This document shows positions 1 to 6,423 of a stretch of 6,605 nucleotides of DNA, one piece after another. A program made the translations under genes and the position numbers. The notes beneath the pieces are model-generated. The model saw nothing but the letters and a program-made list of their open reading frames with translations. It ran no database searches and was not told the origin of the DNA. The DNA is from Leptolyngbya sp. SIO4C5 (GTDB lineage Bacteria; Cyanobacteriota; Cyanobacteriia; Phormidesmidales; Phormidesmidaceae): NCBI GenBank assembly GCA_010671965.1, contig JAAHIC010000258.1:1-6605 (forward strand). The letters run 5' to 3'. Position 1 is the first letter of the stretch; each line of letters begins with the position of its first letter.

Positions 1-947
1 CCCACACAGCCGATCAGATTGGCGTCTCCCTGGCTGAGGTTCAATCTTGGACACCTTATCCCGGCGGCGCGCTGGCTAGTGTCGCCTGCGCGCTGGCTAA
101 ATTGGGGACGGCGACTCAGTTTGTCGGCTGTGTGGGTACTGACAAATGGGGAGAGGCCCTGATAGCGATGCTGCAGAACTGTGGCGTTGACTGTGCTGAC
201 CTGCAGCAGCATCCTGAAGCCCCGACTCGTCAGGTTTACGTACTGCGCGATCGCCAGGGTAGCCCCACCTTTGCCGGCTTTAGCCAACCCAATCCAGCCC
301 AGTTTGCCGATGCCCAACTGGCTGTTGAGCCGCTGAGTCCTGATTTATTTAACTCGGCTCAGTTTTTAGTCACGGGCACGTTAGGACTAGCCTATGAACT
401 GACCGGGGCAGCCATGCGGTGGGCGCTGCAGCAGGCCCAGGCTCACTCAGTTATGACCGTGGTTGATATTAACTGGCGACCTATGTTCTGGCCGCAGCCA
501 GAAATCGCTCCGGCTACCCTGCGGGAAATTTTGCCAGGGATAGACTGGTTAAAACTCTCGGCAGACGAAGCCTACTGGCTTTTTGATACCCAAGATCCAA
601 CCGCGATCGCCCAACAGCTTCCTACGCTGAAAGGGGTACTGATCACAGCGGGAGCAGCAGGCTGCTACTACTGGCTAGCAGGCCATGCCGATCGCTTTCC
701 GGCTTTTGCCGTCGATAGTGAAGATGCGACAGGCGCTGGGGATGCTTTTCTAGCGGGTTTTCTCCACAAGCTAGGACAGGTCAGCCCCGCTCAGCTCAGC
801 GATCCTGCGATCGCTCGCTCGGTAGTTGCCTATGCCAGCGCTGTCGGCGCCTTGACCACTACGCGAGCAGGGGCGATCGCGGCTCAGCCCTCAGCGCCGG
901 AAGTAGAAGCTTTTCTCTATTTGCAGCAGTCTCAGGCCGGAGAGTGA
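1..947 (+). CDS. PfkB-family carbohydrate kinase (fructokinase-like), 5' end cut off
   Basis: This is a ribokinase/PfkB-family sugar kinase, which transfers phosphate from ATP to a sugar hydroxyl in the cytoplasm. The reading frame is open from base 3 to the TGA at 945-947 (314 residues visible). Homologues of this type begin about 15-20 residues earlier, so the true start lies outside the window. A TTG at 102 is internal, because the preceding codons already encode the conserved N-terminal signature. Counting from base 3, signature 1 is at about residues 20-36 (PGGALASVACALAKLG). Signature 2, DATGAGDAF, is near residues 241-249, with the catalytic-base Asp of GAGD at bases 741-743. The D-I-N-W-R-P and K-L-S-x-D-E-A segments in the middle are also typical of fructokinase-like members. 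One oddity is that signature 1 has Ser where the family usually has Asn (GGAPANVA type). The substrate cannot be read from sequence; fructose is the most likely guess. Confidence 0.9.
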   Translation, partial: HTADQIGVSLAEVQSWTPYPGGALASVACALAKLGTATQFVGCVGTDKWGEALIAMLQNCGVDCADLQQHPEAPTRQVYVLRDRQGSPTFAGFSQPNPAQFADAQLAVEPLSPDLFNSAQFLVTGTLGLAYELTGAAMRWALQQAQAHSVMTVVDINWRPMFWPQPEIAPATLREILPGIDWLKLSADEAYWLFDTQDPTAIAQQLPTLKGVLITAGAAGCYYWLAGHADRFPAFAVDSEDATGAGDAFLAGFLHKLGQVSPAQLSDPAIARSVVAYASAVGALTTTRAGAIAAQPSAPEVEAFLYLQQSQAGE

Positions 948-1100
948 GTCTGCCACAGAGCGGGAAAATCCGTCTTGCGACTCTGGGTGTTCTCCTCAAA
1001 CTTCGTTAGAACAGAGAGAATCTGGTCTGTGGGGTATCCCCTGCTTTGCAGAAGTCACAGCCCTCTCCGCCAACAGACGCCCACTCACCCACCTGCTGCC

Positions 1101-1493
1101 ATGAACACTCCGGCCACCCCTTTCCATCTGGATAGTTATCGCTGGCAGAATCGGCTGCTGCTCATATTTTCGCCAGCCTTCAGTACGCCCACCTATCAGC
1201 GGCAAAAAGCGCTGCTGGCTGACTGTACTCCAGGGCTCCAGGAGCGAGATTTGATTGTAGTTGAAATCTTTGTGACTGATGCCAGCACCTTCAACGGACA
1301 GCCCTTAAGCGCTGAAGATGCGGCTCGGCTCGGCGTACGGTTTGCGGTCGATCCGCAAGAGTTCGCAGTGCTGTTAATTGGCAAGGACGGTACGGTAAAG
1401 CGGCGCGATCGCCAGCCAATTCAGCCTGAGGATCTGTTTAGCACCATCGACGCCATGCCCCTGCGGCAGCATGAACTTTCCGCCCAAAACTGA
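1101..1493 (+). CDS. DUF4174 domain protein, 130 aa
   Basis: This is a small soluble protein with the pattern of DUF4174, a family of unknown function. Features seen are an N-terminal L-D-S-Y-R-W-Q-N-R-L-L-L-I-F segment (residues 10-23), a central beta-like stretch DLIVVEIFV (50-58), the core F-A-V-D-P-x-x-F-A-V-L-L-I-G-K-D-G-T-V-K (81-100), and a closing D-L-F-x-x-I-D-A-M-P-x-R-Q-x-E (111-125). The layout of a strand, a G-K-D-G turn and a final helix ending in DAMPxRQ resembles a thioredoxin-like fold. There is no CxxC pair (the only Cys is residue 42), so redox activity is not expected. The ATG at 1101 is chosen because the domain begins just after it. The frame stays open upstream to a TTG at 975, but those 42 residues are rich in Arg, Ser and Pro and do not look conserved. 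No clear Shine-Dalgarno sequence precedes the ATG. There is no signal peptide. The gene lies 55 bases before aroA on the same strand. Confidence 0.82.
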   Translation: MNTPATPFHLDSYRWQNRLLLIFSPAFSTPTYQRQKALLADCTPGLQERDLIVVEIFVTDASTFNGQPLSAEDAARLGVRFAVDPQEFAVLLIGKDGTVKRRDRQPIQPEDLFSTIDAMPLRQHELSAQN

Positions 1494-1548
1494 GAACCTC
1501 TGGCAGAAAGCGGTAAAATCACAAGCGCCTATCTAAAGCTGTGAATCC

Positions 1549-2901
1549 ATGTCTGCCGGTATCGTTCATCTGACAGAGGCCCCACCGCACCAAACCCTGA
1601 GAATTACGGTGCCACCCGGCGGCTTAGCGCTTCAAGGTCGCATTCAAGTCCCCGGCGACAAATCTATTTCTCATCGGGCTTTGATGCTGGGGGCGATCGC
1701 TCAGGGCGAAACCCGGATCAAGGGACTGCTGCTGGGGGAAGATCCGCGCAGTACCGCCCGCTGCTTTCAGGCAATGGGGGCGCAGATCTCCGATTTGGAG
1801 GCGGAATGGATCCAGGTTAAAGGCTTAGGCGTTGGCAATCTACAAGAGCCAGCCGAGGTTTTAGATGCCGGTAACTCTGGCACTACGCTGCGGCTAATGC
1901 TGGGGCTATTGGCCTCTCAGCCGGGTCGCTTTTTTGCTGTGACCGGGGATGACTCACTGCGATCGCGCCCCATGTCTCGCGTTGTCAAGCCTCTAAGCCA
2001 GATGGGCGCAAGGATTTGGGGTCGTAAGGGTGATTCGCTAGCGCCGTTGGCCGTTCAGGGCACCGTTCTCAGCCCGATTCACTACCGTTCCCCTATTGCC
2101 TCAGCCCAGGTCAAGTCCTGTATTCTATTGGCCGGGCTGATGGTAGACGGGGCAACCACTGTCAGCGAACCCAGCCTCTCCCGCGATCACAGCGAGCGAA
2201 TGCTGCGAGCCTTTGGCGCTGACCTCAGTATTGACGCAGAGCACCACAGCGTCACGCTCCACGGCCCGGCCCAGCTCACGGGCCAAACCGTGATTGTCCC
2301 CGGTGATATTAGCTCAGCCGCCTTTTGGCTGGTGGCAGCGGCGATTATTCCTGGATCTGAGCTGGTGATTGAGAATGTTGGCGTCAATCCTACCCGCACC
2401 GGGGTTTTAGAGGCGCTGGCTCAGATGGATGCTGACATTACTCTGGAAAATGAACGTTTAGTGACAGGCGAGCCGGTAGCCGATTTGCGGGTGCGCTATC
2501 GACCGCTCAAGGGCTGCGTGTTAGCAGGGAGCCTAATTCCGCGGCTGATAGACGAAGTGCCGATTTTGGCGGTCGCCGCAGCGTTTGCTCAGGGGAGAAC
2601 GACGATTCGCGATGCGGCAGAACTCCGGGTAAAAGAGAGCGATCGCTTAGCGGCAATGGCTGCTGAGCTGCAAAAATTGGGAGCCACCGTTAGCGAAAAT
2701 CCTGACGGACTGGTGATTGAGGGGGGAGACTCCCTTCAAGGAAATCAGCTAGACAGCTATACTGACCATCGGATTGCTATGAGCTTAGCCATAGCGGCCC
2801 TTAGAGCCAAGGAGACTACAACCATTCAGCGTGCAGAAGCCGCCGCTATTTCGTATCCTGACTTTACTGAAACTTTGGCAAAGATTTGTCATCCAGCCTA
2901 A
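1549..2901 (+). CDS. aroA: 3-phosphoshikimate 1-carboxyvinyltransferase (EPSP synthase), class II type
   Basis: This enzyme catalyses the sixth step of the shikimate pathway, joining phosphoenolpyruvate to shikimate-3-phosphate to give EPSP for chorismate and aromatic amino acids. The protein has 450 residues, somewhat longer than the roughly 427 of E. coli because of about 25 residues before the core. Key sites are PGDKSISHR (35-43, substrate-binding Lys38, Ser39 and Arg43), [10 protein letters not shown] (106-115), SAQVKS (185-190), SRDHSE (211-216), NPTR (280-283), the catalytic Asp in IDE (334-336), ELRVKESDR (358-366) and DHR (406-408). The four motifs that define class II enzymes, GDK[S/T], SAQxK, RxH[S/T]E and NxTR, are all exact. 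In the phosphoenolpyruvate loop the position matching E. coli Gly96 is still Gly111, whereas the CP4 enzyme has Ala. The position matching E. coli Pro101 is Leu116. The ATG at 1549 has no Shine-Dalgarno sequence, which is common in cyanobacteria. The start is supported by the core beginning about 28 residues in. Confidence 0.97.
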   Translation: MSAGIVHLTEAPPHQTLRITVPPGGLALQGRIQVPGDKSISHRALMLGAIAQGETRIKGLLLGEDPRSTARCFQAMGAQISDLEAEWIQVKGLGVGNLQEPAEVLDAGNSGTTLRLMLGLLASQPGRFFAVTGDDSLRSRPMSRVVKPLSQMGARIWGRKGDSLAPLAVQGTVLSPIHYRSPIASAQVKSCILLAGLMVDGATTVSEPSLSRDHSERMLRAFGADLSIDAEHHSVTLHGPAQLTGQTVIVPGDISSAAFWLVAAAIIPGSELVIENVGVNPTRTGVLEALAQMDADITLENERLVTGEPVADLRVRYRPLKGCVLAGSLIPRLIDEVPILAVAAAFAQGRTTIRDAAELRVKESDRLAAMAAELQKLGATVSENPDGLVIEGGDSLQGNQLDSYTDHRIAMSLAIAALRAKETTTIQRAEAAAISYPDFTETLAKICHPA

Positions 2902-3132
2902 TTTAATTCAGTATTATCAGGCAGCGGCTAGCTAAGATCTTACAAAGGGTGCTCAATTGATTTCTGTTCTCCGTACGGCTCATTAGCGACCGACCACGCT
3001 TGAAGCGCTGACAGATCTTTTCTACTAACAACAGAGATGAATTGCCCAGGTGTACACACACGTCGACTTCTTCGTCCCTAAACTTTTAGCTTTGCATCAC
3101 TGCAGTGGAGGCTCCAGCATCTAATAGCATCC
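2902..3132. other. 231-base intergenic region with small palindromes
   Basis: This is the longest non-coding gap in the window, between aroA and the receiver-GGDEF-EAL gene. I see no gene, tRNA or convincing Rho-independent terminator. It holds three short perfect palindromes: TAAGATCTTA (2933-2942), GTGTACAC (3050-3057, within a 14-base alternating purine-pyrimidine run, 3050-3063) and CACTGCAGTG (3098-3107). A GGAGG at 3107-3111 resembles a Shine-Dalgarno core but lies 21 bases before the ATG at 3133, too far to act normally. No start codon lies at a better distance. The region probably contains the promoter of the downstream gene, but I cannot place a reliable -35/-10 pair. Confidence 0.5.
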
Positions 3133-4842
3133 ATGCAGAAAATTCTTGTTATCGAAAATGATGCTGCGGTTCGTGAAGAGTTGCAGCAACTGCTTGAAAC
3201 TGAAGGATATGCTGTCACAGCGACTGTAGACGGCCACTCTGGTATTCAGCTCGCGTCAGAGCAGCGCCCTGATTTGATTATTTGCGCCACGACGCTCGGG
3301 GATATCACGGGTCATGACGTGCTGGTTCAAATGCAGCAGGATTCTGAGCTAGCGATCTTGCCGTTTATCTTGCTCAGCGATCGCACCGATGCTGCCTACC
3401 TGCGCAAGAGTATGGAACTTGGGGCGGATGACTGCCTGGTCAAACCCTTTTCTGACGCAGAACTCCTACCGGCGATCGCCGCTCGCCTAGACAAGCAAAA
3501 TGCCATCACCGAGCGCTACGTCAATATTTTACGGCACACTGCCGAACGCCTGAATCGGCTAGCTCACTACGACAGCCTCACCGATCTGCCTAACCACCGG
3601 CTGCTGTATCAGCGACTCTCGCAGTCTGTGCAAAAAGCGATTCAGCGCAATCAGCGGGTCGCTCTGATTTCGGTCAGTCTCGATCGCCTGCGGCAGGTCA
3701 ACAACGTCATGGGCTACCCCGCCGGAGATACGTTGCTGCAGGCCACCGCCCAGCGGCTGACCGCCTGCTTGCCCAAAAGCGCCACCATTGCCCGCCTGAC
3801 GGGTAATCAGTTTGCTGTTTTGCTGACGTCTTTTCGCAATCGTCAGGCCGTGGTAGAAGTTTCAGAAGAAATTATTGACTGTCTCTCGCGGCCCTTTTCC
3901 CTGCCAGGGCAGGAGGTATTTGTCACCACCAGCATCGGCATCGCCCTCTACCCGGAAGATACTCAGGATATCAACGTACTGCTGCGTCAGGCCGATGCGG
4001 CCCTAGACTGGGCCAAGCAGCAAAAGAGCCACTACTATCAGTTCTATCGTACAGATATGCCCGTGGTTTCCAATGACGAAATTGTGCTGGAAACCTGGCT
4101 ACGCTATGCCTTAGAGCGCCAGGAGTTTGAGGTCTACTATCAGCCGCAGCAGCAGCTCAAGTCAGGTAAAATTACCGGCGCAGAAGCCCTAATCCGCTGG
4201 CGGCACCCAGAACAGGGCTATATTTCTCCGGCTCAGTTTATTCCCCTGGCTGAGGAAACAGGGCTGATTGTCCCCATTGGCGAGTGGATTTTGCGTACGG
4301 TCTGCCAGCAGGCCCGCGCCTGGCAGCATAAGGGACTGCCGCCTATCCGCGTTGCCGTCAACTTGTCTAGCGTTCAGTTCAATCAGCCCCATCTGACCCG
4401 CACAATTGCTCAAATTCTGACGGAAACTGAGCTGAGTCCCGACTGCCTAGAACTAGAGCTAACTGAAACCGCGCTGATGCAGGATACCGAAACAGCGGTA
4501 AGAGTTTTGCAGGAGCTTAAAGCGATTGGTCTTTGTATTGCCATCGACGACTTTGGTACTGGCTATTCTTCGCTGAGCTACCTGAAGCAGTTGCCCATTG
4601 ACATGCTCAAAATTGATAACTGCTTTGTGCGAGGCGTTACGGCAGATGCCAAAAACATCGCTATTCTAACTGCGGTAATTCAGATGGCGCACAATTTACA
4701 GCTGAGCGTGATCGCCGAGGGAGTCGAAACACCCCACGAGCTAGACTTCTTGATCGCTAACGACTGCGACATGGTGCAGGGCCACTTTGTCAGTCCCCCT
4801 CTGTCAGAACCGGACATGCAAAATCTGCTGCGATCGCAATAG
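3133..4842 (+). CDS. Receiver-GGDEF-EAL protein; predicted c-di-GMP phosphodiesterase with degenerate receiver and GGDEF
   Basis: This is a 569-residue cytoplasmic signalling protein without membrane segments. Residues 1-120 form a response-regulator receiver. It keeps acidic Glu8 and Asp10, Ser82 and Lys104 (V-K-P-F), but has Ala52 at the phosphorylation site in PDLIICATTLGDITG, where Asp is normal. After a helical linker, residues 140-305 form a GGDEF fold beginning AHYDSLTDLPNHRLLYQRL. Its signature motif is TGNQF (223-227), the first metal Asp is Ser182, and no RxxD inhibitory site precedes the motif. Asn190 and Asp199, which match guanine-contacting residues, remain, so it may still bind GTP. 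Residues 315-565 form an EAL domain with EAL (351-353), RWRHP (355-359), Asn410, E-L-T-E (442-445), DDFGTGYSSL (472-481), Lys493, Glu529 and Gln549 all present. The likely activity is hydrolysis of cyclic-di-GMP to pGpG, not synthesis. The ATG at 3133 fits the receiver's first strand. The neighbours give no clue to the controlled process. Confidence 0.93.
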   Translation: MQKILVIENDAAVREELQQLLETEGYAVTATVDGHSGIQLASEQRPDLIICATTLGDITGHDVLVQMQQDSELAILPFILLSDRTDAAYLRKSMELGADDCLVKPFSDAELLPAIAARLDKQNAITERYVNILRHTAERLNRLAHYDSLTDLPNHRLLYQRLSQSVQKAIQRNQRVALISVSLDRLRQVNNVMGYPAGDTLLQATAQRLTACLPKSATIARLTGNQFAVLLTSFRNRQAVVEVSEEIIDCLSRPFSLPGQEVFVTTSIGIALYPEDTQDINVLLRQADAALDWAKQQKSHYYQFYRTDMPVVSNDEIVLETWLRYALERQEFEVYYQPQQQLKSGKITGAEALIRWRHPEQGYISPAQFIPLAEETGLIVPIGEWILRTVCQQARAWQHKGLPPIRVAVNLSSVQFNQPHLTRTIAQILTETELSPDCLELELTETALMQDTETAVRVLQELKAIGLCIAIDDFGTGYSSLSYLKQLPIDMLKIDNCFVRGVTADAKNIAILTAVIQMAHNLQLSVIAEGVETPHELDFLIANDCDMVQGHFVSPPLSEPDMQNLLRSQ

Positions 4843-4962
4843 CGCCGTGTTCACGACCAGGTTATTGGAGCGACGGACTATTGGCCGAGCAGTTGGTGAT
4901 TTGGGCCACCGGGGCATACTCTAGAAGAGGCTTGAACGTCCTGTGCAAAGCCGTTTTAACCC

Positions 4963-5409
4963 ATGTGGCAAAAGCTCAGAAATCTCTATTCCAGTATCAG
5001 TACCTACCCTGAACTCAGCCCAGATTTACAACTGCGGCAGCAGGTCAAGCAAGCCTTGCGATCGCGGGAGCGGCTCAGCTTGGAAATGTGGTTTAGCAGC
5101 TATTGGCAGGGTAGCGAGAACAACTCCCAGGCGTTTTCCTCAGACCTAATTGACTTTGTCTATACCCATCTGCAGGACTATTCAGGCTTAGAAACCGGGC
5201 GACTGCGCCCCAGCGATCGCCTAGTTGAGGATCTACAATTTCCCGCTATCTGCTGGTTTGACTGGGCAATGACCCTCTGTGATGACTTCTGCGCTACCTT
5301 CGGCGTCGATATCAGTGACGGCTTTGATGAAACCCAGATTCACACCCTGGCAGATTTGGTCAGCTGCCTGCATCAGGGCTTACACCTGCAGGAACCAATC
5401 TCTTCCTAG
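4963..5409 (+). CDS. Hypothetical protein with acyl-carrier-like C-terminal pattern (148 aa)
   Basis: I do not recognise a named gene. The protein is soluble, acidic at its C-terminus, and has no signal peptide or membrane helix. Residues 1-50 look helical, with a charged QVKQALRSRERLSLEMWF segment. Residues 60-140 follow the helix order of acyl-carrier folds: a helix SSDLIDFVYTHLQDYSGL, then LRPSDRLVEDL (81-91), a helix WFDWAMTLCDDFCATFGVDISDGF (98-121), and a final T-L-A-D-L-V-S-C-L helix (128-136). This pattern also resembles DUF1493-type proteins. In carrier proteins the phosphopantetheine Ser lies four residues after D-L; here that residue is Ala95, so a normal carrier role is unlikely. 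The ATG at 4963 is preferred. A TTGAAC (4932-4937) and TTTTAA (4954-4959) pair with 16-base spacing lies upstream but is weak. An overlapping open frame at 4943-5149 has a composition typical of a shadow and was rejected. Confidence 0.75.
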   Translation: MWQKLRNLYSSISTYPELSPDLQLRQQVKQALRSRERLSLEMWFSSYWQGSENNSQAFSSDLIDFVYTHLQDYSGLETGRLRPSDRLVEDLQFPAICWFDWAMTLCDDFCATFGVDISDGFDETQIHTLADLVSCLHQGLHLQEPISS

Positions 5410-5510
5410 CTCTGTAACGGAGTCTTTCAGTCCTCACCCATCAGCGCTAAAGTAGAAAAACACGGTTTGGCCGAGCCATTTTCCTTCCCCTACTTTTGTC
5501 GGACACCTGC

Positions 5511-5516
5511 AGAGGA
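5511..5516 (+). promoter_or_regulatory. Ribosome binding site of ycf3
   Basis: AGAGGA lies 5 bases before the ATG at 5522. It is the clearest Shine-Dalgarno sequence in the window and fixes the ycf3 start. Most other genes here lack one. Confidence 0.7.
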
Positions 5517-5521
5517 TACCT

Positions 5522-6043
5522 ATGCCCAGGAGCCAGCGCAACGATAACTTCATTGACAAGTCTTTTACCGTCATGGCGGATCTGATCCTGAAGCTGATGC
5601 CGACCAAGCAGAGCGCCAAGGAAGCATTTGCCTACTACCGCGATGGCATGTCAGCTCAGGCGGACGGCGAATATGCTGAAGCTATGCAGAACTATGATGA
5701 AGCCCTGAAGCTGGAAGAAAATCCTTACGATCGCAGCTTCATTCTCTATAACATGGGGCTGATTCATGCCAGTAACGGCGAACATGACAAAGCCCTGGAA
5801 CGCTACCAGGCAGCTCTAGAGCTGAATCCCAGACTACCTCAGGCGCTCAACAACATGGCCGTTATTCATCACTATCGCGGCGAACAGGCTGAGGCCGAAG
5901 GCGATACGCAAAACGCCAATGAGCAGTACGATCAGGCAGCAGCCTATTGGCTAGAAGCCATCACCATTGCTCCTAATAACTACATCGAAGCCCAAAACTG
6001 GCTGAAAAATACTGGCCGGATGAAGGCCGACGTTTTCTACTAA
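5522..6043 (+). CDS. ycf3: Photosystem I assembly protein Ycf3
   Basis: Ycf3 is a TPR protein that acts as a chaperone on the stromal/cytoplasmic face of the thylakoid and is needed to assemble the photosystem I complex, where it contacts PsaA and PsaD. The product has 173 residues, about the usual family length, and starts [15 protein letters not shown], the family's typical N-terminus. Three tetratricopeptide repeats are visible at about residues 35-68, 72-105 and 120-153. They show the expected spacing of small and aromatic residues, such as [13 protein letters not shown] and [14 protein letters not shown]. The protein ends in the conserved N-W-L-K-x-T-G-R-M region. There is no membrane helix, as expected for a peripheral protein. 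The upstream gap of 112 bases contains the ribosome binding site and possibly a promoter that I could not place. gatC follows 80 bases downstream. Nothing suggests damage or recent transfer. Confidence 0.97.
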   Translation: MPRSQRNDNFIDKSFTVMADLILKLMPTKQSAKEAFAYYRDGMSAQADGEYAEAMQNYDEALKLEENPYDRSFILYNMGLIHASNGEHDKALERYQAALELNPRLPQALNNMAVIHHYRGEQAEAEGDTQNANEQYDQAAAYWLEAITIAPNNYIEAQNWLKNTGRMKADVFY

Positions 6044-6059
6044 TCCGCGCCGGGTACTT

Positions 6060-6081
6060 CTCTAAGGCGATCGCCCTAGAG
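6060..6081. repeat. 22-base near-perfect palindrome centred on HIP1, between ycf3 and gatC
   Basis: The sequence CTCTA-A-GGCGATCGCC-C-TAGAG is an inverted repeat with one mismatched pair (A6065 against C6076). Its centre is GGCGATCGCC, which contains the octamer GCGATCGC at 6067-6074. As RNA it could fold into a hairpin, but no T-run follows, so a classical Rho-independent terminator is not supported. It is the only HIP1 copy in the window outside a coding region. It could be a transcript-end structure after ycf3 or simply a HIP1 site with extended symmetry. Confidence 0.55.
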
Positions 6082-6123
6082 GACTACCAACCCTATCTGT
6101 CAAAACGTTAGATTTACAGCCCC

Positions 6124-6417
6124 ATGATTGACTTAGATCAGGTTCGCAAAGTCGCTAACTTAGCGCGTTTAGAACTCTCGGCTGAGGAAGAGCAGCAGTT
6201 TACCGGCCAGCTCAACGATATTCTGGATTATTTTGAGCAGCTTAACGAGCTAGATACCGCAGCCGTAGAGCCGACTACCCGCGCCATCGAGGTGAGCAAT
6301 ATTACGCGGGGCGATCAGCTACAGTCATTTGCCGAGCGGGAAGACCTGCTCAGCCGCGCTCCAGAGCGGGAAGAGAGCTTCTTCAAGGTGCCGAAAATCC
6401 TAGGAGAGGCGGACTAA
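6124..6417 (+). CDS. gatC: Aspartyl/glutamyl-tRNA(Asn/Gln) amidotransferase subunit C
   Basis: GatC is the small subunit of the GatCAB complex, which converts Glu-tRNA(Gln), and in some species Asp-tRNA(Asn), to the correctly amidated tRNA. Cyanobacteria lack glutaminyl-tRNA synthetase and depend on it. The product has 97 residues, the usual length. It starts with the family helix VRKVANLARLELSAEEEQQF (7-26), followed by QLNDILDYFEQLNELDTAAVEPT (29-51), where the L-D-T-x-x-V-x-P-T turn is diagnostic. It ends with the conserved F-F-K-V-P-K-I-L segment. The ATG at 6124 has no Shine-Dalgarno sequence but fits the start of the helix. gatA and gatB are not in the window, so gatC is unlinked to them at least on this side. 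It ends 6 bases before the stop of a convergent histidine kinase gene. Confidence 0.96.
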   Translation: MIDLDQVRKVANLARLELSAEEEQQFTGQLNDILDYFEQLNELDTAAVEPTTRAIEVSNITRGDQLQSFAEREDLLSRAPEREESFFKVPKILGEAD

Positions 6418-6423
6418 TTTCGG

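Larger units (their letters stand above)
247..6074. repeat. HIP1 octamer (GCGATCGC), 14 dispersed copies
   Basis: GCGATCGC starts at 247, 603, 807, 873, 1405, 1693, 1959, 2639, 3377, 3472, 4830, 5058, 5213 and 6067. The random expectation for this length is about 0.1, so the enrichment is strong and marks cyanobacterial chromosomal DNA. All but the last copy lie in coding regions, in the pfkB, DUF4174, aroA, receiver-GGDEF-EAL and acyl-carrier-like genes. ycf3 and gatC contain none. Confidence 0.95.

Noticed and set aside
996..1384. Two minus-strand open frames opposite the DUF4174 gene
   Set aside because: They are low-complexity shadows of the + strand gene, with no family resemblance.
2187..2399. 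Minus-strand open frame inside aroA
   Set aside because: It lies wholly within a strongly conserved coding region and has a shadow-like composition.
4189..4413. Minus-strand open frame inside the EAL domain
   Set aside because: It is opposite conserved catalytic coding sequence and shows no protein pattern of its own.
4932..4959. TTGAAC / TTTTAA as a promoter for the 148-residue gene
   Set aside because: The -10 match is poor and its end lies only 3 bases before the ATG.
4943..5149. Open frame overlapping the start of the 148-residue acyl-carrier-like gene
   Set aside because: It overlaps a longer frame with clear protein-like character, and its own product is rich in Ser, Arg and Gly without any recognisable pattern.
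4881..5476. Repeated 10-mer TTGGCCGAGC in two gaps (4881-4890 and 5467-5476)
   Set aside because: Chance alone gives roughly twenty shared 10-mers in a window of this length, and the flanks do not match.
5468..5484. Small hairpin TGGC-CGA-GCCA followed by TTTTCC as a terminator for the 148-residue gene
   Set aside because: A 4-base stem with a short, broken T-run is too weak to call.
5434..5619. Minus-strand open frame over the ycf3 upstream region
   Set aside because: It overlaps the ycf3 start and ribosome binding site, and the product resembles nothing I know.
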